NCBI GenBank assembly: GCA_947072905.1
Contig: CAMTKF010000006.1
Span: 1-64,000, forward strand
Direction of reading: 5' to 3'
DNA length: 64,000 nt
Source of the DNA: an uncultured Bacteroidales bacterium
GTDB lineage: Bacteria > Bacteroidota > Bacteroidia > Bacteroidales > Muribaculaceae
The translations under genes and the position numbers were made by a program. The notes under the pieces are model-generated. The model ran no database searches and was not told the origin of the DNA. It saw only the letters and a program-made list of their open reading frames with translations. This document shows positions 1 through 8,748 of the stretch, in pieces (within the stretch, counting starts at the first letter, position 1; each line of letters starts with the position of its first letter).

Positions 1-70
1 ACGTGACCGATGAAGAGGGTTGAAGATGCGTTCATAAGGCAAGCAGATGATATAAACTATTTTTCATTGA

Positions 71-1027
71 TTACTTAAAAGTTCTTACATTATATTTTTC
101 GAGCAGAGCAAAGGGATGATATTGCTGTTTGGCGATGCGCAGGCCGGGGTCGCCGCAGTCTTCCTCGCGGTTCACATAGCGCAGCTGTTTATGGCGCAGC
201 AGCATATAACGGGCATACATGCTGCATATCGCAGCACCAGCGCCGGCAGTCTCGTGGTTCATCTTCTCGATATGCACAAAGAGGGTGTCGCCAATCACCT
301 CGCCTATGGCAAAGGCAACAATCTCGCCGCTCTCGCCGCGAAGCAAAGCGCCCTCAAAGGGGTAGGACGACAGATGGTTGAGCACCTTGCGGCACTGTTC
401 GTGCTCATACTCGGCCATGGCCTCGTTTGACTTGTCTCCTATGGCATTTCCTGCGAAAAACAGCTCTACCTCGGGCAGCAGGTCGTAGGTTATGGGTTCG
501 AAAATATAGTTGGGATTGGCCTGCACGAACTGATGCAGGTGGTTGCGCTTCTTGGCCAATTTCTTGCCGGCCAAGGTTGCCAGCGAATTGATGTCGTACA
601 GATAATCCGACCAATCAGACAGCGGCTCCACGGCAGCGTCCCGGCCCAGAACATCGAGCAATGCCTCGATGCGGTCGGCAGGCACGGCCGAGAATACCGG
701 CCTTATATCTTTCACACGGCAATAATCGAGCACCAGCGCCACAGCCTCGTCCATCGGCAAAGCCCCTACGGGCAGCATGAACGATGTCTCGGTGCGGCGG
801 TTTTCGGTGCGTCCCTTTATAAAGAGGGTGTTGCTGTACACACAATATTCGTAATTGAAATAATCAATCCACATGAAGATACCTCCGGCCGTATAGTCGC
901 ATGTGCGACTTATGGCAGACTGCAGCAAACCGTTGATCAATGTTAAGTCGGCAAGTGTTATAGGTCGGAAGTTAAGTGCGGTTATAAAGGAGGTGCGTAC
1001 TTTAATGTTAGACTCTGATAAGTACAT
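71..1027 (-). CDS. DUF2156 (phosphatidylglycerol lysyltransferase-like) protein
   Basis: A 318-residue protein resembling the DUF2156 family, which shares the double GNAT-like acyltransferase fold of the C-terminal domain of phosphatidylglycerol lysyltransferases. Visible support: the N-terminal stretch with FRPITLADL near residue 20, the aromatic FMWIDYFNYEY segment near residue 51, and the C-terminal YVNREEDCGDPGLRIAKQQY motif, which matches the conserved NREED...GL...K..Y ending of the family. No membrane segments are seen, so this is the soluble domain alone. The first 18 residues precede the usual start of the domain, so the true start may be slightly downstream. It stands alone, divergent from the next gene. 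The substrate cannot be read from the sequence. Confidence 0.75.
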   Translation of the reverse strand: MYLSESNIKVRTSFITALNFRPITLADLTLINGLLQSAISRTCDYTAGGIFMWIDYFNYEYCVYSNTLFIKGRTENRRTETSFMLPVGALPMDEAVALVLDYCRVKDIRPVFSAVPADRIEALLDVLGRDAAVEPLSDWSDYLYDINSLATLAGKKLAKKRNHLHQFVQANPNYIFEPITYDLLPEVELFFAGNAIGDKSNEAMAEYEHEQCRKVLNHLSSYPFEGALLRGESGEIVAFAIGEVIGDTLFVHIEKMNHETAGAGAAICSMYARYMLLRHKQLRYVNREEDCGDPGLRIAKQQYHPFALLEKYNVRTFK

Positions 1028-1188
1028 AAATAAATAGCTTTAAGTTGTATTGATACAACAAACCACCACCTGCAAAGGTTTGAAAAACCCCGGCAACGTG
1101 TTATTTTACAGAATAAAGTGAGGATTTGGTGATTTGGCAAGGGGGTGCTTGTTGTCGGGTTAATTTTGCCGATAAAAAATCCATTATT

Positions 1189-3582
1189 ATGATCAGTAAG
1201 AATTTCGACCTCGTTTTTAATGGCGGGCATACCTTGGAGTGTGTCAATCTGTGTATGGACCGCGATGGCAAGTGCCTGTGCCCGGCTTTGGCTCCGGCCG
1301 AGCTTAGGGTAGCCGATGGTTTCAGACCCCTGGCGCTTCTCGATGCCGACGATACCTATCTTGTGTACAATGGCAGCCAAGTGGCGCTGATGTCGGCCGA
1401 TGGAAATATGGCAGGCCCGGCTGTAACTCTCGACTCCGAGCCGCTGTGTGTGGCTCCCGGCGGCGATGACTCCACCATCACCGTCATGACCCGAAGCAAG
1501 GCATACACCCTGCTGCGTACCACGCTGCAGACGGTGGATGTGTCTACGGCTGCCCTACCCTGCATAAGGGCTGTGGCCGAGGTGGCTGTGAACGCAACCT
1601 TGCCCGCGGTGGAGTTGTCAAAAGTATATTCGCACGGCGACAATATGGCGGCCACCGACTCGGCTCGCCTTGCCACTGCCGCAAAAAATCTCTATGAAGA
1701 CCTCGACAGCAATGTGCGCGGCACCAACCGCTATTGGCAACCGGTGTTGGTGCGCATTCGCGCCCTTGGCGCGGGCGGTCGCACCCTGTTTGAGTCAGAG
1801 CCGCAGCTGGTATGTCACCCCACCACGCCTGAATGGGCGGGCTACCTGTCGCTAAGCGCGGGCTCGGATGGCAAAACCACCAATCAGCTCGAAGTGGAAG
1901 TTCCGACTTATTCGCTTCATCTGCATTTGCCCGATGCCGCGGCTCTATCGCCTGTGACGGCATACGAAGTGCTCACATCGCCGGCCATACATCACAGCGA
2001 CCCCACGCGCCGGGTGGCCGTGGCCGTATCGCGCAGGGCCGGCACCCAAACCTTGTGTACCGTAACATTCAGCCCCGGTGTGCTCGACTCGCCGGCCCCG
2101 GCTGCCCGCCCTTCGCGGCTCATAGCCCTTATAGGCAGGATGCCGATGATAGAATCGCCCCTTGTGAGGATTCCCTATTCCGAGCTGCATACCACCTCGC
2201 AATTAGAGTTGCCGGCATTGGCCGCACTATCGCCGGAGAACGCGGTGAAGCTGCTCGAAAAAGCTCTTGCCACAAACGTGGTGCCGGCCAACGAGACCGA
2301 TGCCTTGTTTGCCGCGCCCAATTCGTTCACGGCCTCTACCATGGCCTGCAGTGCCGACACCATACTGTGGAGCGGCATCAGGGTAAACCGCTTTGAGGGT
2401 CACGACATCACGCATTTTGCCGCTGCCGTGGCTGATAAGCCATGGCAGGCTTATATTGAGGTGAGATTTGACGACGGCTCCACCGTGGTGCGCGCTGCAT
2501 CCGGCACAAGCGGTGCGCCCGTGCAACTGGGCCCGGTACTTTCTTATCCCTCGCCCCGGGCGGTGGCAATCACCGTGGCGGTGGCAGTAACGGGGCAGAC
2601 CTTGCGAAAAGCCGGCTATACACTGAGCCGCGACCCATCGGGCCGTCGTGCCGTGTATGTGCATCCGGGTATGCGCCCCTTTGAGCTTCCGGCTGCCGAG
2701 GGCATCTACAGGGTGCCCGATGCTGTGGGCGATGCCTTGGTGTACGACGACCGCATACTGCTGAGCAATGCCACCGCGCCCACCACAGCCATCGCTTCAA
2801 TCAGGGTTTCGGACTGCAGGATAAATGCCCTTGCCGAGGCACGGTTCGGACAGTCGAGCTGGGACTTCGGACGTGTGCGCTACTACGTATTCACCACCCG
2901 TGGCATATACCTGCTCAGTGCGGCCGGCTCGCGGCAATCAATGTCGATGAGCCTTATCGACAACAGGGTGATTGACTCGCCATACGCCCTCGCCCATACC
3001 GAAAAGGGCCTTGCAGCCGTGGCTTCGGGTGATATAGTGCTGATAAACGGCTCTAAAATCGCCCGTATAGACGACGGTTCACTGCCGCCCGTCAAGGCCC
3101 TGAAATGGGTGCATGACAGCCACGAGCTGTGGTGCATGACCGATGCGGCTACCGAGATTATATGCTTTGACCGGGGCATGCACCGCTATACTCTCGACAT
3201 GGCTTTTGAACGCGAGCACCATGCCGATACCCTGGTGCAGCAGTCCACCGGCCGGGTTTTCATCGCCTCACACCAATCCCCCGACGGCTCGCAACAAAGG
3301 GTGAAGTGGCGCGGCATTGTGGAGGGACACTCATGGCGTTGCCTTGCCCTGCGCAGCCTGTGGCTGTATGTGGCCGGGACGTTCACCGGTCTGCGCATAA
3401 GTCTGCGGCGTGCGTCGCTGTTGCAGCAATCTCCCGCGCCGGAACTCGACATGACAGTGAGCGGAACCGTAAAAGCCCCTCTGTGCCGCACCATATTGCT
3501 GCCGCCGCGCCTTAATCTGACCTTGACAGTGGAGGGCGAGGTATCGGCAGATTCAAAATTCTTTAGACTTGAAATAAAATGA
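1189..3582 (+). CDS. Large beta-rich, propeller-like protein, probable phage virion component
   Basis: A protein of about 797 residues with no signal peptide or membrane segment, rich in short beta-strand and turn patterns. The C-terminal half has repeated strand motifs of the kind RVRYYVFTTRGIYLL followed by LAAVASGDIVLINGSKIARI and ELWCMTDAATEIICF, which looks like a beta-propeller. The last 100 residues look like a beta-sandwich. I do not recognise the family with certainty. It overlaps the following terminase gene by 4 bp (ATGA), so translation is coupled and a virion role (head completion, stabilisation or tail hub) is the simplest inference. An in-frame TTG at 1126 would add 21 residues unlike a protein N-terminus, so the ATG at 1189 was preferred. 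Base composition matches the chromosome. Confidence 0.6.
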   Translation: MISKNFDLVFNGGHTLECVNLCMDRDGKCLCPALAPAELRVADGFRPLALLDADDTYLVYNGSQVALMSADGNMAGPAVTLDSEPLCVAPGGDDSTITVMTRSKAYTLLRTTLQTVDVSTAALPCIRAVAEVAVNATLPAVELSKVYSHGDNMAATDSARLATAAKNLYEDLDSNVRGTNRYWQPVLVRIRALGAGGRTLFESEPQLVCHPTTPEWAGYLSLSAGSDGKTTNQLEVEVPTYSLHLHLPDAAALSPVTAYEVLTSPAIHHSDPTRRVAVAVSRRAGTQTLCTVTFSPGVLDSPAPAARPSRLIALIGRMPMIESPLVRIPYSELHTTSQLELPALAALSPENAVKLLEKALATNVVPANETDALFAAPNSFTASTMACSADTILWSGIRVNRFEGHDITHFAAAVADKPWQAYIEVRFDDGSTVVRAASGTSGAPVQLGPVLSYPSPRAVAITVAVAVTGQTLRKAGYTLSRDPSGRRAVYVHPGMRPFELPAAEGIYRVPDAVGDALVYDDRILLSNATAPTTAIASIRVSDCRINALAEARFGQSSWDFGRVRYYVFTTRGIYLLSAAGSRQSMSMSLIDNRVIDSPYALAHTEKGLAAVASGDIVLINGSKIARIDDGSLPPVKALKWVHDSHELWCMTDAATEIICFDRGMHRYTLDMAFEREHHADTLVQQSTGRVFIASHQSPDGSQQRVKWRGIVEGHSWRCLALRSLWLYVAGTFTGLRISLRRASLLQQSPAPELDMTVSGTVKAPLCRTILLPPRLNLTLTVEGEVSADSKFFRLEIK

Positions 3583-5402
3583 ATACCGAAATCCGACATA
3601 TTCTTGATGAAAACCGCCGCAGGATGAACCTGCGCAAACCCCTGCCCGACCCGCTCAGGGGCGACAGCTCCTCGCCGCTGCGCGTACAGGCCACCGCTCC
3701 CGACCCCGAAATGCCCTCGGTGTACATACAGCTCACCATGACCGACGATCCGTGCTACCCCACCGCTCTGCACGACCTGAGCGCATGGAAGCGGCTGCGC
3801 TGCCGGCACGACTTTGAATACTGGTGTGCCACCTGCTGCACAATCAAGCACAAGACCCGCGGCCTTGACATGCGATTCAGGCTCAACGCCCCTCAGCGCA
3901 AGGTGCTCGCAGTTCTCGAGGACGACCGCCTGCACGGCCGCCCCATACGCCTGATTCTGCTGAAGGCACGCCAGTGGGGCGGATCGACTCTGATACAGAC
4001 CTACATGGCCTGGCTGCAATCGTGCCACTGCCGCAACTGGAACTCCATAATCTGCTCGCAGGTGAAGGACACATCGGCCGGCATACGCGGCATGTACAGC
4101 AAGCTCATAGAAAACTATCCCGCCGAGCTGTGGGAGGGCGATGAGCCGCCCAAGTTCCGCCCCTACGAACGCTCGTCAAACGTGCGCGAGATAGCCGGCC
4201 GCGGCTGCCGTGTCACCGTCTCGTCCATCGAAAACCAGGATGCCATACGCGGAGCCGACTTCGCCCTGGCCCACCTGTCGGAAACCGCATTCTGGCCGGC
4301 TACTTCGAGCCATACTCCGGCCGACCTCGTCAGAGCCGTGTGCGGCTCAATAGCCTATCAGCCCTACACACTCATAGCCATGGAGTCCACGGCCAACGGC
4401 GTGGGCAACTATTTCCACTCAGAGTGGCTCAGATGCAGCAAGGGCGAGGGCGACAAGCATGCTGTGTTCATTTCCTGGTACGACATAGAGATATATCGCC
4501 TGCCGCCCGACGACCCTGCCGCCCTGGCCGCATCGCTCAGCCCTTACGAACTGAAACTGTGGACCGAGCACGGCTGCGCACTCGACCAGATAAACTGGTA
4601 TCGCCACAAGCTGCGCGAGTATCCCACTCACGACAAGATGATGGCCGAGTTTCCCACCACAGCCGACGAAGCCTTCACTGCCACCGGATGCGACATATTC
4701 AGCCCGGCCAAAGTGGCAACTCTGCGCCTTGGCTGCTCGGCCCCGACGACGGGCGACCTCAGCACCGACGGCGCGGCATTTGTACCCGACAGCCGCGGCA
4801 AGCTGAAGCAGTGGAGCGCACCACAGCCGGGTGCCGACTATATAGTGACGGTAGACATAGGCGGACGCACCGAGCGCGCCGACTGGAGCGTGATAGCCGT
4901 GATGAAGGCCGACCCCGGCACTCCCGAGGTGGTAGCCCAATGGCGCGGCCACTGCGACCACGACCTCCTTGCCGACAAGGCCATGGCCATGGCTTATTAT
5001 TATAATGAGGCATTGCTGGTGGTGGAGGCCAATTCGCTCGAGGGCGGACTCAACTGCGGCGCCGGCCAATTCATATTGCAACGTCTCGGCAACGAATACA
5101 TGCGGCTGTACCGGCGCGAGGGCGGCCGTGTGGGATTCCACACCAACCGCGCCACCAAGGAAATGGCAGTCACAGCCCTTATCGAGGGCGTGCGCGAACT
5201 GGCATATATAGAACGCGACACCCTGGCCTGCGACGAGCTGCTTACCTACGAACAGCGCACCGACGGCAGCTATGCCGCCAAGCCGGGCTGCCACGACGAT
5301 GTGCTTATGAGCCGAGCCATTGCGCTCTATGTGCTGCGCACCACTTCGCGCCCGGCAGTGGAGCCGAGGGTCGACCACACACCGCGCAAACTGTGGTGGT
5401 GA
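3579..5402 (+). CDS. Phage-type terminase large subunit (TerL)
   Basis: A 607-residue terminase large subunit: an ATPase motor joined to an RNase H-fold nuclease, which in phages packages DNA through the portal. The adenine-binding region is near RLNAPQRKVL (101-110). The Walker A-like loop is LLKARQWGGST (127-137, the terminase R..G.ST form). The Walker B with catalytic acid is ALAHLSETAFWP (229-240, Glu235). The nuclease domain has Asp426 in VTVDIGG, Glu483 in LVVEANS and Asp573/574 in CHDDVLMSRA, so all expected acidic residues are present. A Cys-rich patch (C75, C83, C86, C87) could bind metal. It overlaps the upstream propeller-like gene by 4 bp. No small terminase, capsid or protease gene lies nearby; the only other packaging gene in the window is the portal near 31-32 kb. 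Codon use resembles neighbouring housekeeping genes and the reading frame is intact. Confidence 0.88.
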   Translation: MNTEIRHILDENRRRMNLRKPLPDPLRGDSSSPLRVQATAPDPEMPSVYIQLTMTDDPCYPTALHDLSAWKRLRCRHDFEYWCATCCTIKHKTRGLDMRFRLNAPQRKVLAVLEDDRLHGRPIRLILLKARQWGGSTLIQTYMAWLQSCHCRNWNSIICSQVKDTSAGIRGMYSKLIENYPAELWEGDEPPKFRPYERSSNVREIAGRGCRVTVSSIENQDAIRGADFALAHLSETAFWPATSSHTPADLVRAVCGSIAYQPYTLIAMESTANGVGNYFHSEWLRCSKGEGDKHAVFISWYDIEIYRLPPDDPAALAASLSPYELKLWTEHGCALDQINWYRHKLREYPTHDKMMAEFPTTADEAFTATGCDIFSPAKVATLRLGCSAPTTGDLSTDGAAFVPDSRGKLKQWSAPQPGADYIVTVDIGGRTERADWSVIAVMKADPGTPEVVAQWRGHCDHDLLADKAMAMAYYYNEALLVVEANSLEGGLNCGAGQFILQRLGNEYMRLYRREGGRVGFHTNRATKEMAVTALIEGVRELAYIERDTLACDELLTYEQRTDGSYAAKPGCHDDVLMSRAIALYVLRTTSRPAVEPRVDHTPRKLWW

Positions 5403-5410
5403 CGGTTTTT

Positions 5411-5458
5411 AGTGGAGGGTGGAGAGTTTAGAGGGGAGAGGGGAGGGTGGAGAGAGGG
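5411..5458 (+). repeat. Purine-rich degenerate repeat after terminase
   Basis: A degenerate GGAG-rich tract starts 9 bp after the terminase stop codon, with units of the form GTGGAG(A/G)G. It begins AGTGGAGGGTGGAGAGTTT. A closely related tract follows the portal gene in the same orientation relative to the gene (31023-31060). Confidence 0.6.
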
Positions 5459-5561
5459 TAATTTGCTTTGATATTGGGGATATAATATTAAAGTATTAAG
5501 TATTTATAGTTTTGTATACATTACTTTTGAGGACTTTTTTTGAAAAAAAATAAATAATTTG

Positions 5562-5592
5562 TTTGGCAATTAAAAAATATTGTCTACCTTTG
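5562..5592 (+). promoter_or_regulatory. Bacteroidetes promoter of the ABC/GntR operon
   Basis: A TTTG at 5562-5565 and TACCTTTG at 5585-5592 are separated by 19 bp, which matches the Bacteroidetes sigma-ABfr consensus. Transcription should start close to 5597, about 25 nt before the ATG at 5621. Confidence 0.75.
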
Positions 5593-5594
5593 CA

Positions 5595-5616
5595 GTGTAC
5601 TAATATACTAATACAC
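5595..5616 (+). promoter_or_regulatory. Likely GntR (YtrA-type) operator
   Basis: A 22-bp imperfect palindrome, with halves GTGTAnTAnTA / TAnTAnTACAC, covers the predicted transcription start and ends 4 bp before the start codon. It also contains an exact tandem TACTAATA repeat. The operon encodes a YtrA-subfamily GntR repressor, which would plausibly bind here and repress its own operon. The binding assignment is inference. Confidence 0.55.
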
Positions 5617-5620
5617 TATT

Positions 5621-6469
5621 ATGCTAAAGATCAATAACGTCAGCTACTCATATAGCCTTAAGGGGCACAAGGTACTCGACGACTTCTCACTCTCCCTCTC
5701 CTCAGGCGGTGTTTACGGACTGCTCGGCCCCAACGGCGCCGGCAAGTCCACACTGCTCAATATCATCGCGGGCACACTCACACCGTCGCACGGCAATGTG
5801 ACACTCGACGGCACCGACACCCGACGCCGCCTGCCCGTAACCCTCACCGACATATTCTTCGTACCCGAGGAATTCAGTCTGCCCCCGATGAAGCTCTCCA
5901 AGTACGCCCGTCTTTACGGAGCCATGTACCCCCGGTTCTCCGAAGACGACATGAAGCGTTATCTCGAATTGTTTGAACTGCCCTCAGACGTAAGGCTCGA
6001 CGCCCTCTCGATGGGACAGAAGAAAAAGGTATTCATGAGCTTTGCCATGGCCTGCAATACCCGTGTGCTGCTGATGGACGAGCCTACCAACGGCCTTGAC
6101 ATCCCGGGCAAGAGCGCGTTCCGCCGCTTCACGGCCTCAAACATCGACGACGAGCGCATATTCGTTATATCCACCCACCAGGTGCGCGATGTTGACCGCC
6201 TGCTCGACCACATACTGATAATGAACCGGAGCCATGTGCTGCTCGACGAGCGTGTTTACGAAATACAGAAACGGCTCAAATTCATCGAGACAAACAATGC
6301 TCAGCTTATAACCGAAGCCCTGCACTCAATACCCTCGATAGGCGGTGCATCCATCATTATTCCAAACGACGACCAATGCGAGACCGACATCAACCTCGAA
6401 CTGCTCTTCGACTTCATCCAGCGCAAACCCGACCTCGCAAAAACCATCTTTAACGCTCCCGAAAAATGA
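5621..6469 (+). CDS. ABC transporter ATP-binding protein
   Basis: A 282-residue ATPase subunit of an ABC exporter. The Walker A is GPNGAGKS (36-43), the signature is LSMGQ (129-133) followed by KKK, the Walker B is VLLMDEP (149-155), the D-loop is NGLD and the switch His is H186 in ISTHQ. The Q-loop position reads VPEEF, without the usual Gln, as in many short exporters of this type. The C-terminal 80 residues extend beyond the nucleotide-binding domain. It is the first gene of a four-gene operon and overlaps the permease gene by 4 bp (ATGA). The arrangement ATPase, permease, YtrA-type GntR is known from exporters that respond to cell-envelope stress or antimicrobials; the substrate is unknown. 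Confidence 0.9.
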   Translation: MLKINNVSYSYSLKGHKVLDDFSLSLSSGGVYGLLGPNGAGKSTLLNIIAGTLTPSHGNVTLDGTDTRRRLPVTLTDIFFVPEEFSLPPMKLSKYARLYGAMYPRFSEDDMKRYLELFELPSDVRLDALSMGQKKKVFMSFAMACNTRVLLMDEPTNGLDIPGKSAFRRFTASNIDDERIFVISTHQVRDVDRLLDHILIMNRSHVLLDERVYEIQKRLKFIETNNAQLITEALHSIPSIGGASIIIPNDDQCETDINLELLFDFIQRKPDLAKTIFNAPEK

Positions 6470-7368
6470 CAACCGAAATAAAGACACCCGCGGGCGGACA
6501 GACCTTCAACTTCGCCCGATTCAAAAACTTCTTTGCAGCATACCTGTCGGCCAACTCCCGCAAGCTCATGCTATCGGCAGGGACATGCTTTATAATATTC
6601 CTCATAGTATTCCTGTTGCCTGAATGGTTGTCAAACTTCGATGCTTACCATTCGTTTGACATAGGCTTGCAGCACGGCTTCATACACGACTCCAACCTCG
6701 ACCCCTACTGGGACAACGAATTCGTATCGGCTGCATTTCTGTTGATGATACTTGTCACACTGAGCGGCAACATGATGTACTCGGCCATGCACGGCAAGGG
6801 CAATCGCCTGTCGATGCTCACCATGCCGGTTTCGCAGCTCGAAAAGTTCGCCGCACTTTTCCTCATATATATCGTGGGCTTCTTCGCTGTATTCTACCTC
6901 TCATTCTTTCTGGCCGATGTAGCCCGCGTACTCTTGGTTAAGTCGTTCTCAAAATACGGCATGTATGCACATACCCTGCCGCCGGCAAATATCTTCAACT
7001 TCGATTTAATCCAGAACACCAACTACGACGGTGAGACAATGCGTATATATTCACTGGTGACACTGATCTATGCCACCGCCCTCACCCTGGGCGCAAGCTT
7101 CTCGCTGGGCAGCATACTGTGGCAGAAAACATCATATCTCAAGACCCTGTGCTCTCTGGCCCTCCTGCAGACAGTCCTCACCATACTCATTGTGGTATCA
7201 ATAAATATTTTCTTTGACAACAGCATGGATATATCGCCCCGCATCGAATTGTCAAGAGATATACTGCATTACGACCTTCTGTCTCTGCTTCTGCTGTTAT
7301 TCCCCGCATTGTTGTTTTGGTTCGGTTACCTCAGATTCAAGGATACCGATGTAGTAGAACGCTGGTAA
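6466..7368 (+). CDS. ABC transporter membrane subunit
   Basis: A 300-residue integral membrane protein with about six hydrophobic segments (near residues 33-54, 86-107, 128-151, 193-217, 225-248 and 270-290). It lacks strong motifs, as is usual for the permease partners of GntR-linked ABC exporters. Its start overlaps the stop of the ATPase gene and the GntR gene begins 4 nt after its stop, so the three are translated together. The hydrophilic N-terminus of about 30 residues should be cytoplasmic. The transported compound cannot be inferred. Confidence 0.8.
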   Translation: MTTEIKTPAGGQTFNFARFKNFFAAYLSANSRKLMLSAGTCFIIFLIVFLLPEWLSNFDAYHSFDIGLQHGFIHDSNLDPYWDNEFVSAAFLLMILVTLSGNMMYSAMHGKGNRLSMLTMPVSQLEKFAALFLIYIVGFFAVFYLSFFLADVARVLLVKSFSKYGMYAHTLPPANIFNFDLIQNTNYDGETMRIYSLVTLIYATALTLGASFSLGSILWQKTSYLKTLCSLALLQTVLTILIVVSINIFFDNSMDISPRIELSRDILHYDLLSLLLLLFPALLFWFGYLRFKDTDVVERW

Positions 7369-7372
7369 TGTC

Positions 7373-7735
7373 ATGATAAGCGATAACAACAAAGCAATCT
7401 ACCTGCAGATTGCCGACAGGATATGCGACGATATCCTCGAAGGGAAATACGAGCCCGGAGGACGCTTGCCCTCAGTGCGCGACTGTGCAGCCTCGATGGA
7501 GGTGAACGCCAACACCGTGATGCGCTCCTACGACCACCTCGCATCTCTGGGCATCATCGCCAACCGCCGTGGCATAGGATACTTCGTGGCCGACGACGCA
7601 CTCCACACCGTGAAACAGCTGCGCACCCGCCAGTTGCTGCAAGATGAAATCTACGACGTATTCCGACGCCTTGCCCAGCTCGGCATTACTCCGGCTCAAT
7701 TAATGGAATTTTATACCCAATACCTCAGCAAATGA
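7373..7735 (+). CDS. GntR-family transcriptional regulator, YtrA subfamily
   Basis: A 120-residue regulator with an N-terminal winged helix-turn-helix: IYLQIADRICDDILEGKY followed by PGGRLPSVRDCAASMEVN and NANTVMRSYDHLASLGIIANRRGIGYFV, the classic GntR pattern. Only about 45 residues follow, too few for a FadR or HutC effector domain but right for the YtrA subfamily. It lies third in the ABC operon and overlaps the next gene by 4 bp. It most likely represses its own operon through the palindrome at 5595-5616. The ligand is unknown. Confidence 0.9.
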   Translation: MISDNNKAIYLQIADRICDDILEGKYEPGGRLPSVRDCAASMEVNANTVMRSYDHLASLGIIANRRGIGYFVADDALHTVKQLRTRQLLQDEIYDVFRRLAQLGITPAQLMEFYTQYLSK

Positions 7736-8469
7736 AGAAATCTACATACATCCTCATAGGTTTTATAGCTTTTTTAGCCTTGGCTGCCTTCATCGCCCCA
7801 CCCCTCCTGTTCAAAAAAAGCGATAACAATTATTTCCTGATCAACTCAGAGAATTATACCACCACTGCCACCGCCCCGTTCTCATACATGGCAATAGAAA
7901 ACAAATGGCTGGGGGGCGACCAACCCGAAATTATAGTGAAGATGACTTCCGACTCAGTGCCCTCGGTTGAACTCAACGATACTTGGAAAGAATTCTCTGA
8001 AATCTCTGTAAAAGGCGACTCGCTCTTAATCCAACTCAAAGCCACTGATGAAAACGGACCGTACATAGGCAGACTCGACAGCAAGGGCATGCCCGTGGCT
8101 GTAATAAATATCCCCGCCGACAGTCTGTGCATAAATTTGAACAAAGATCACAAGTATGTGTTCGAAGGTATCAACGGACGGCTGGCTCTACAGGACAACG
8201 GCAACGCAGAATTCAAGAATTCATCGCTCCAATCTCTCACCACCTACGGCAGAGTATTCATATCACTTGCCGACAGCACAACAATTTCATCTGTAGTGGT
8301 TAAAGACCGCTTTACGCTGGAGACCGACAGCACCTCATGCGTCAACGATATCTACCTGCAGATGGTCAAATCGGTCAATCTCACAAAAGCAGACTTCAAG
8401 CAGATACATCTCGACGACTACGAAACTGAGCTTTCACTAAATACCCCTGCCACTATCATCAAGAAATAA
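7732..8469 (+). CDS. Membrane-anchored or exported protein, DUF2807-like
   Basis: A 245-residue protein with one N-terminal hydrophobic segment (about residues 5-24, preceded by Lys) acting as a signal or anchor. The rest is a run of short beta strands with regularly spaced hydrophobic, Gly, Asn and Ser residues (for example FEGINGRLALQDNGNAEF), like the head domain of DUF2807 proteins; the match is by pattern only. It is the last gene of the ABC/GntR operon, overlapping gntR by 4 bp, and may act on the periplasmic side of the exporter. Its final 19 bp, with the stop codon, are repeated exactly at 8665-8683. Confidence 0.6.
   Translation: MKKSTYILIGFIAFLALAAFIAPPLLFKKSDNNYFLINSENYTTTATAPFSYMAIENKWLGGDQPEIIVKMTSDSVPSVELNDTWKEFSEISVKGDSLLIQLKATDENGPYIGRLDSKGMPVAVINIPADSLCINLNKDHKYVFEGINGRLALQDNGNAEFKNSSLQSLTTYGRVFISLADSTTISSVVVKDRFTLETDSTSCVNDIYLQMVKSVNLTKADFKQIHLDDYETELSLNTPATIIKK
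8451..8469 (+). repeat. 19-bp direct repeat, copy 1 (3' end of operon)
   Basis: The sequence cactatcatcaagaaataa closes the last gene of the ABC operon, including its stop codon. It recurs exactly at 8665-8683, where it encodes nothing, so the 3' end of this gene has been partly duplicated. Confidence 0.8.
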
Positions 8470-8486
8470 TGGCTGACTTAAAGGGA

Positions 8487-8534
8487 CTATTCCTCACGGG
8501 CGGAGTTCTCACTATGGGCACTCCGCCCGTTGTT
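8487..8534. repeat. 48-bp direct repeat, left copy, flanking HigBA
   Basis: This 48-bp segment matches 9518-9565 with three mismatches in the same orientation. The two copies bracket the higBA cassette. Each contains a terminator-like hairpin. Confidence 0.85.
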
Positions 8535-8537
8535 TTA
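8498..8537 (+). terminator. Terminator of the ABC/GntR operon
   Basis: A perfect 9-bp stem GGGCGGAGT / ACTCCGCCC (8498-8506 and 8520-8528) with a 13-nt loop is followed by GTTGTTTTA. It lies 29 bp after the stop of the last gene in the operon. Confidence 0.8.
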
Positions 8538-8594
8538 TAGCTTATTTTGCCACTTATTGACGATGATTTCTGCACTTCAGACCGGACTAATTTC

Positions 8595-8620
8595 TAATTA
8601 TGGCGAATTCGCCATAATTA
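8595..8620. promoter_or_regulatory. Perfect 26-bp palindrome downstream of higA
   Basis: A perfect palindrome with core ATGGCGAATTCGCCAT and AT-rich arms. It could be a bidirectional terminator between the ABC operon and higBA, or a protein-binding site. The sequence does not decide. Confidence 0.45.
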
Positions 8621-8664
8621 AAATCGGAGTTATACACTTTCTCCCAAATGCCGATACTCAGTAA

Positions 8665-8683
8665 CACTATCATCAAGAAATAA
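8665..8683 (+). repeat. 19-bp direct repeat, copy 2
   Basis: An exact copy of 8451-8469, here outside any gene. Together with the 48-bp repeats it suggests that the DNA between the ABC operon and the next gene was rearranged by duplication when the toxin-antitoxin cassette arrived. Confidence 0.8.
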
Positions 8684-8748
8684 ATAAAACCCGCCGAGAA
8701 TGGTCGGAGGGTCTTGAAAACGCAAGAAGCGCAAATGGGGTTAATCTC

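Noticed and set aside
1126..1188. TTG-initiated extension of the propeller-like protein
   Set aside because: The added residues are unlike a protein N-terminus, and the ATG at 1189 gives a normal start.
4419..5378. Minus-strand open frame of about 320 codons
   Set aside because: Antisense to the terminase nuclease domain, which has intact catalytic residues.
1189..5402. Part of a complete prophage running into the window
   Set aside because: The DUF2156 gene on one side and the ABC operon on the other are host genes, and no other phage gene adjoins. A prophage decayed to two genes remains possible and is discussed in the findings.
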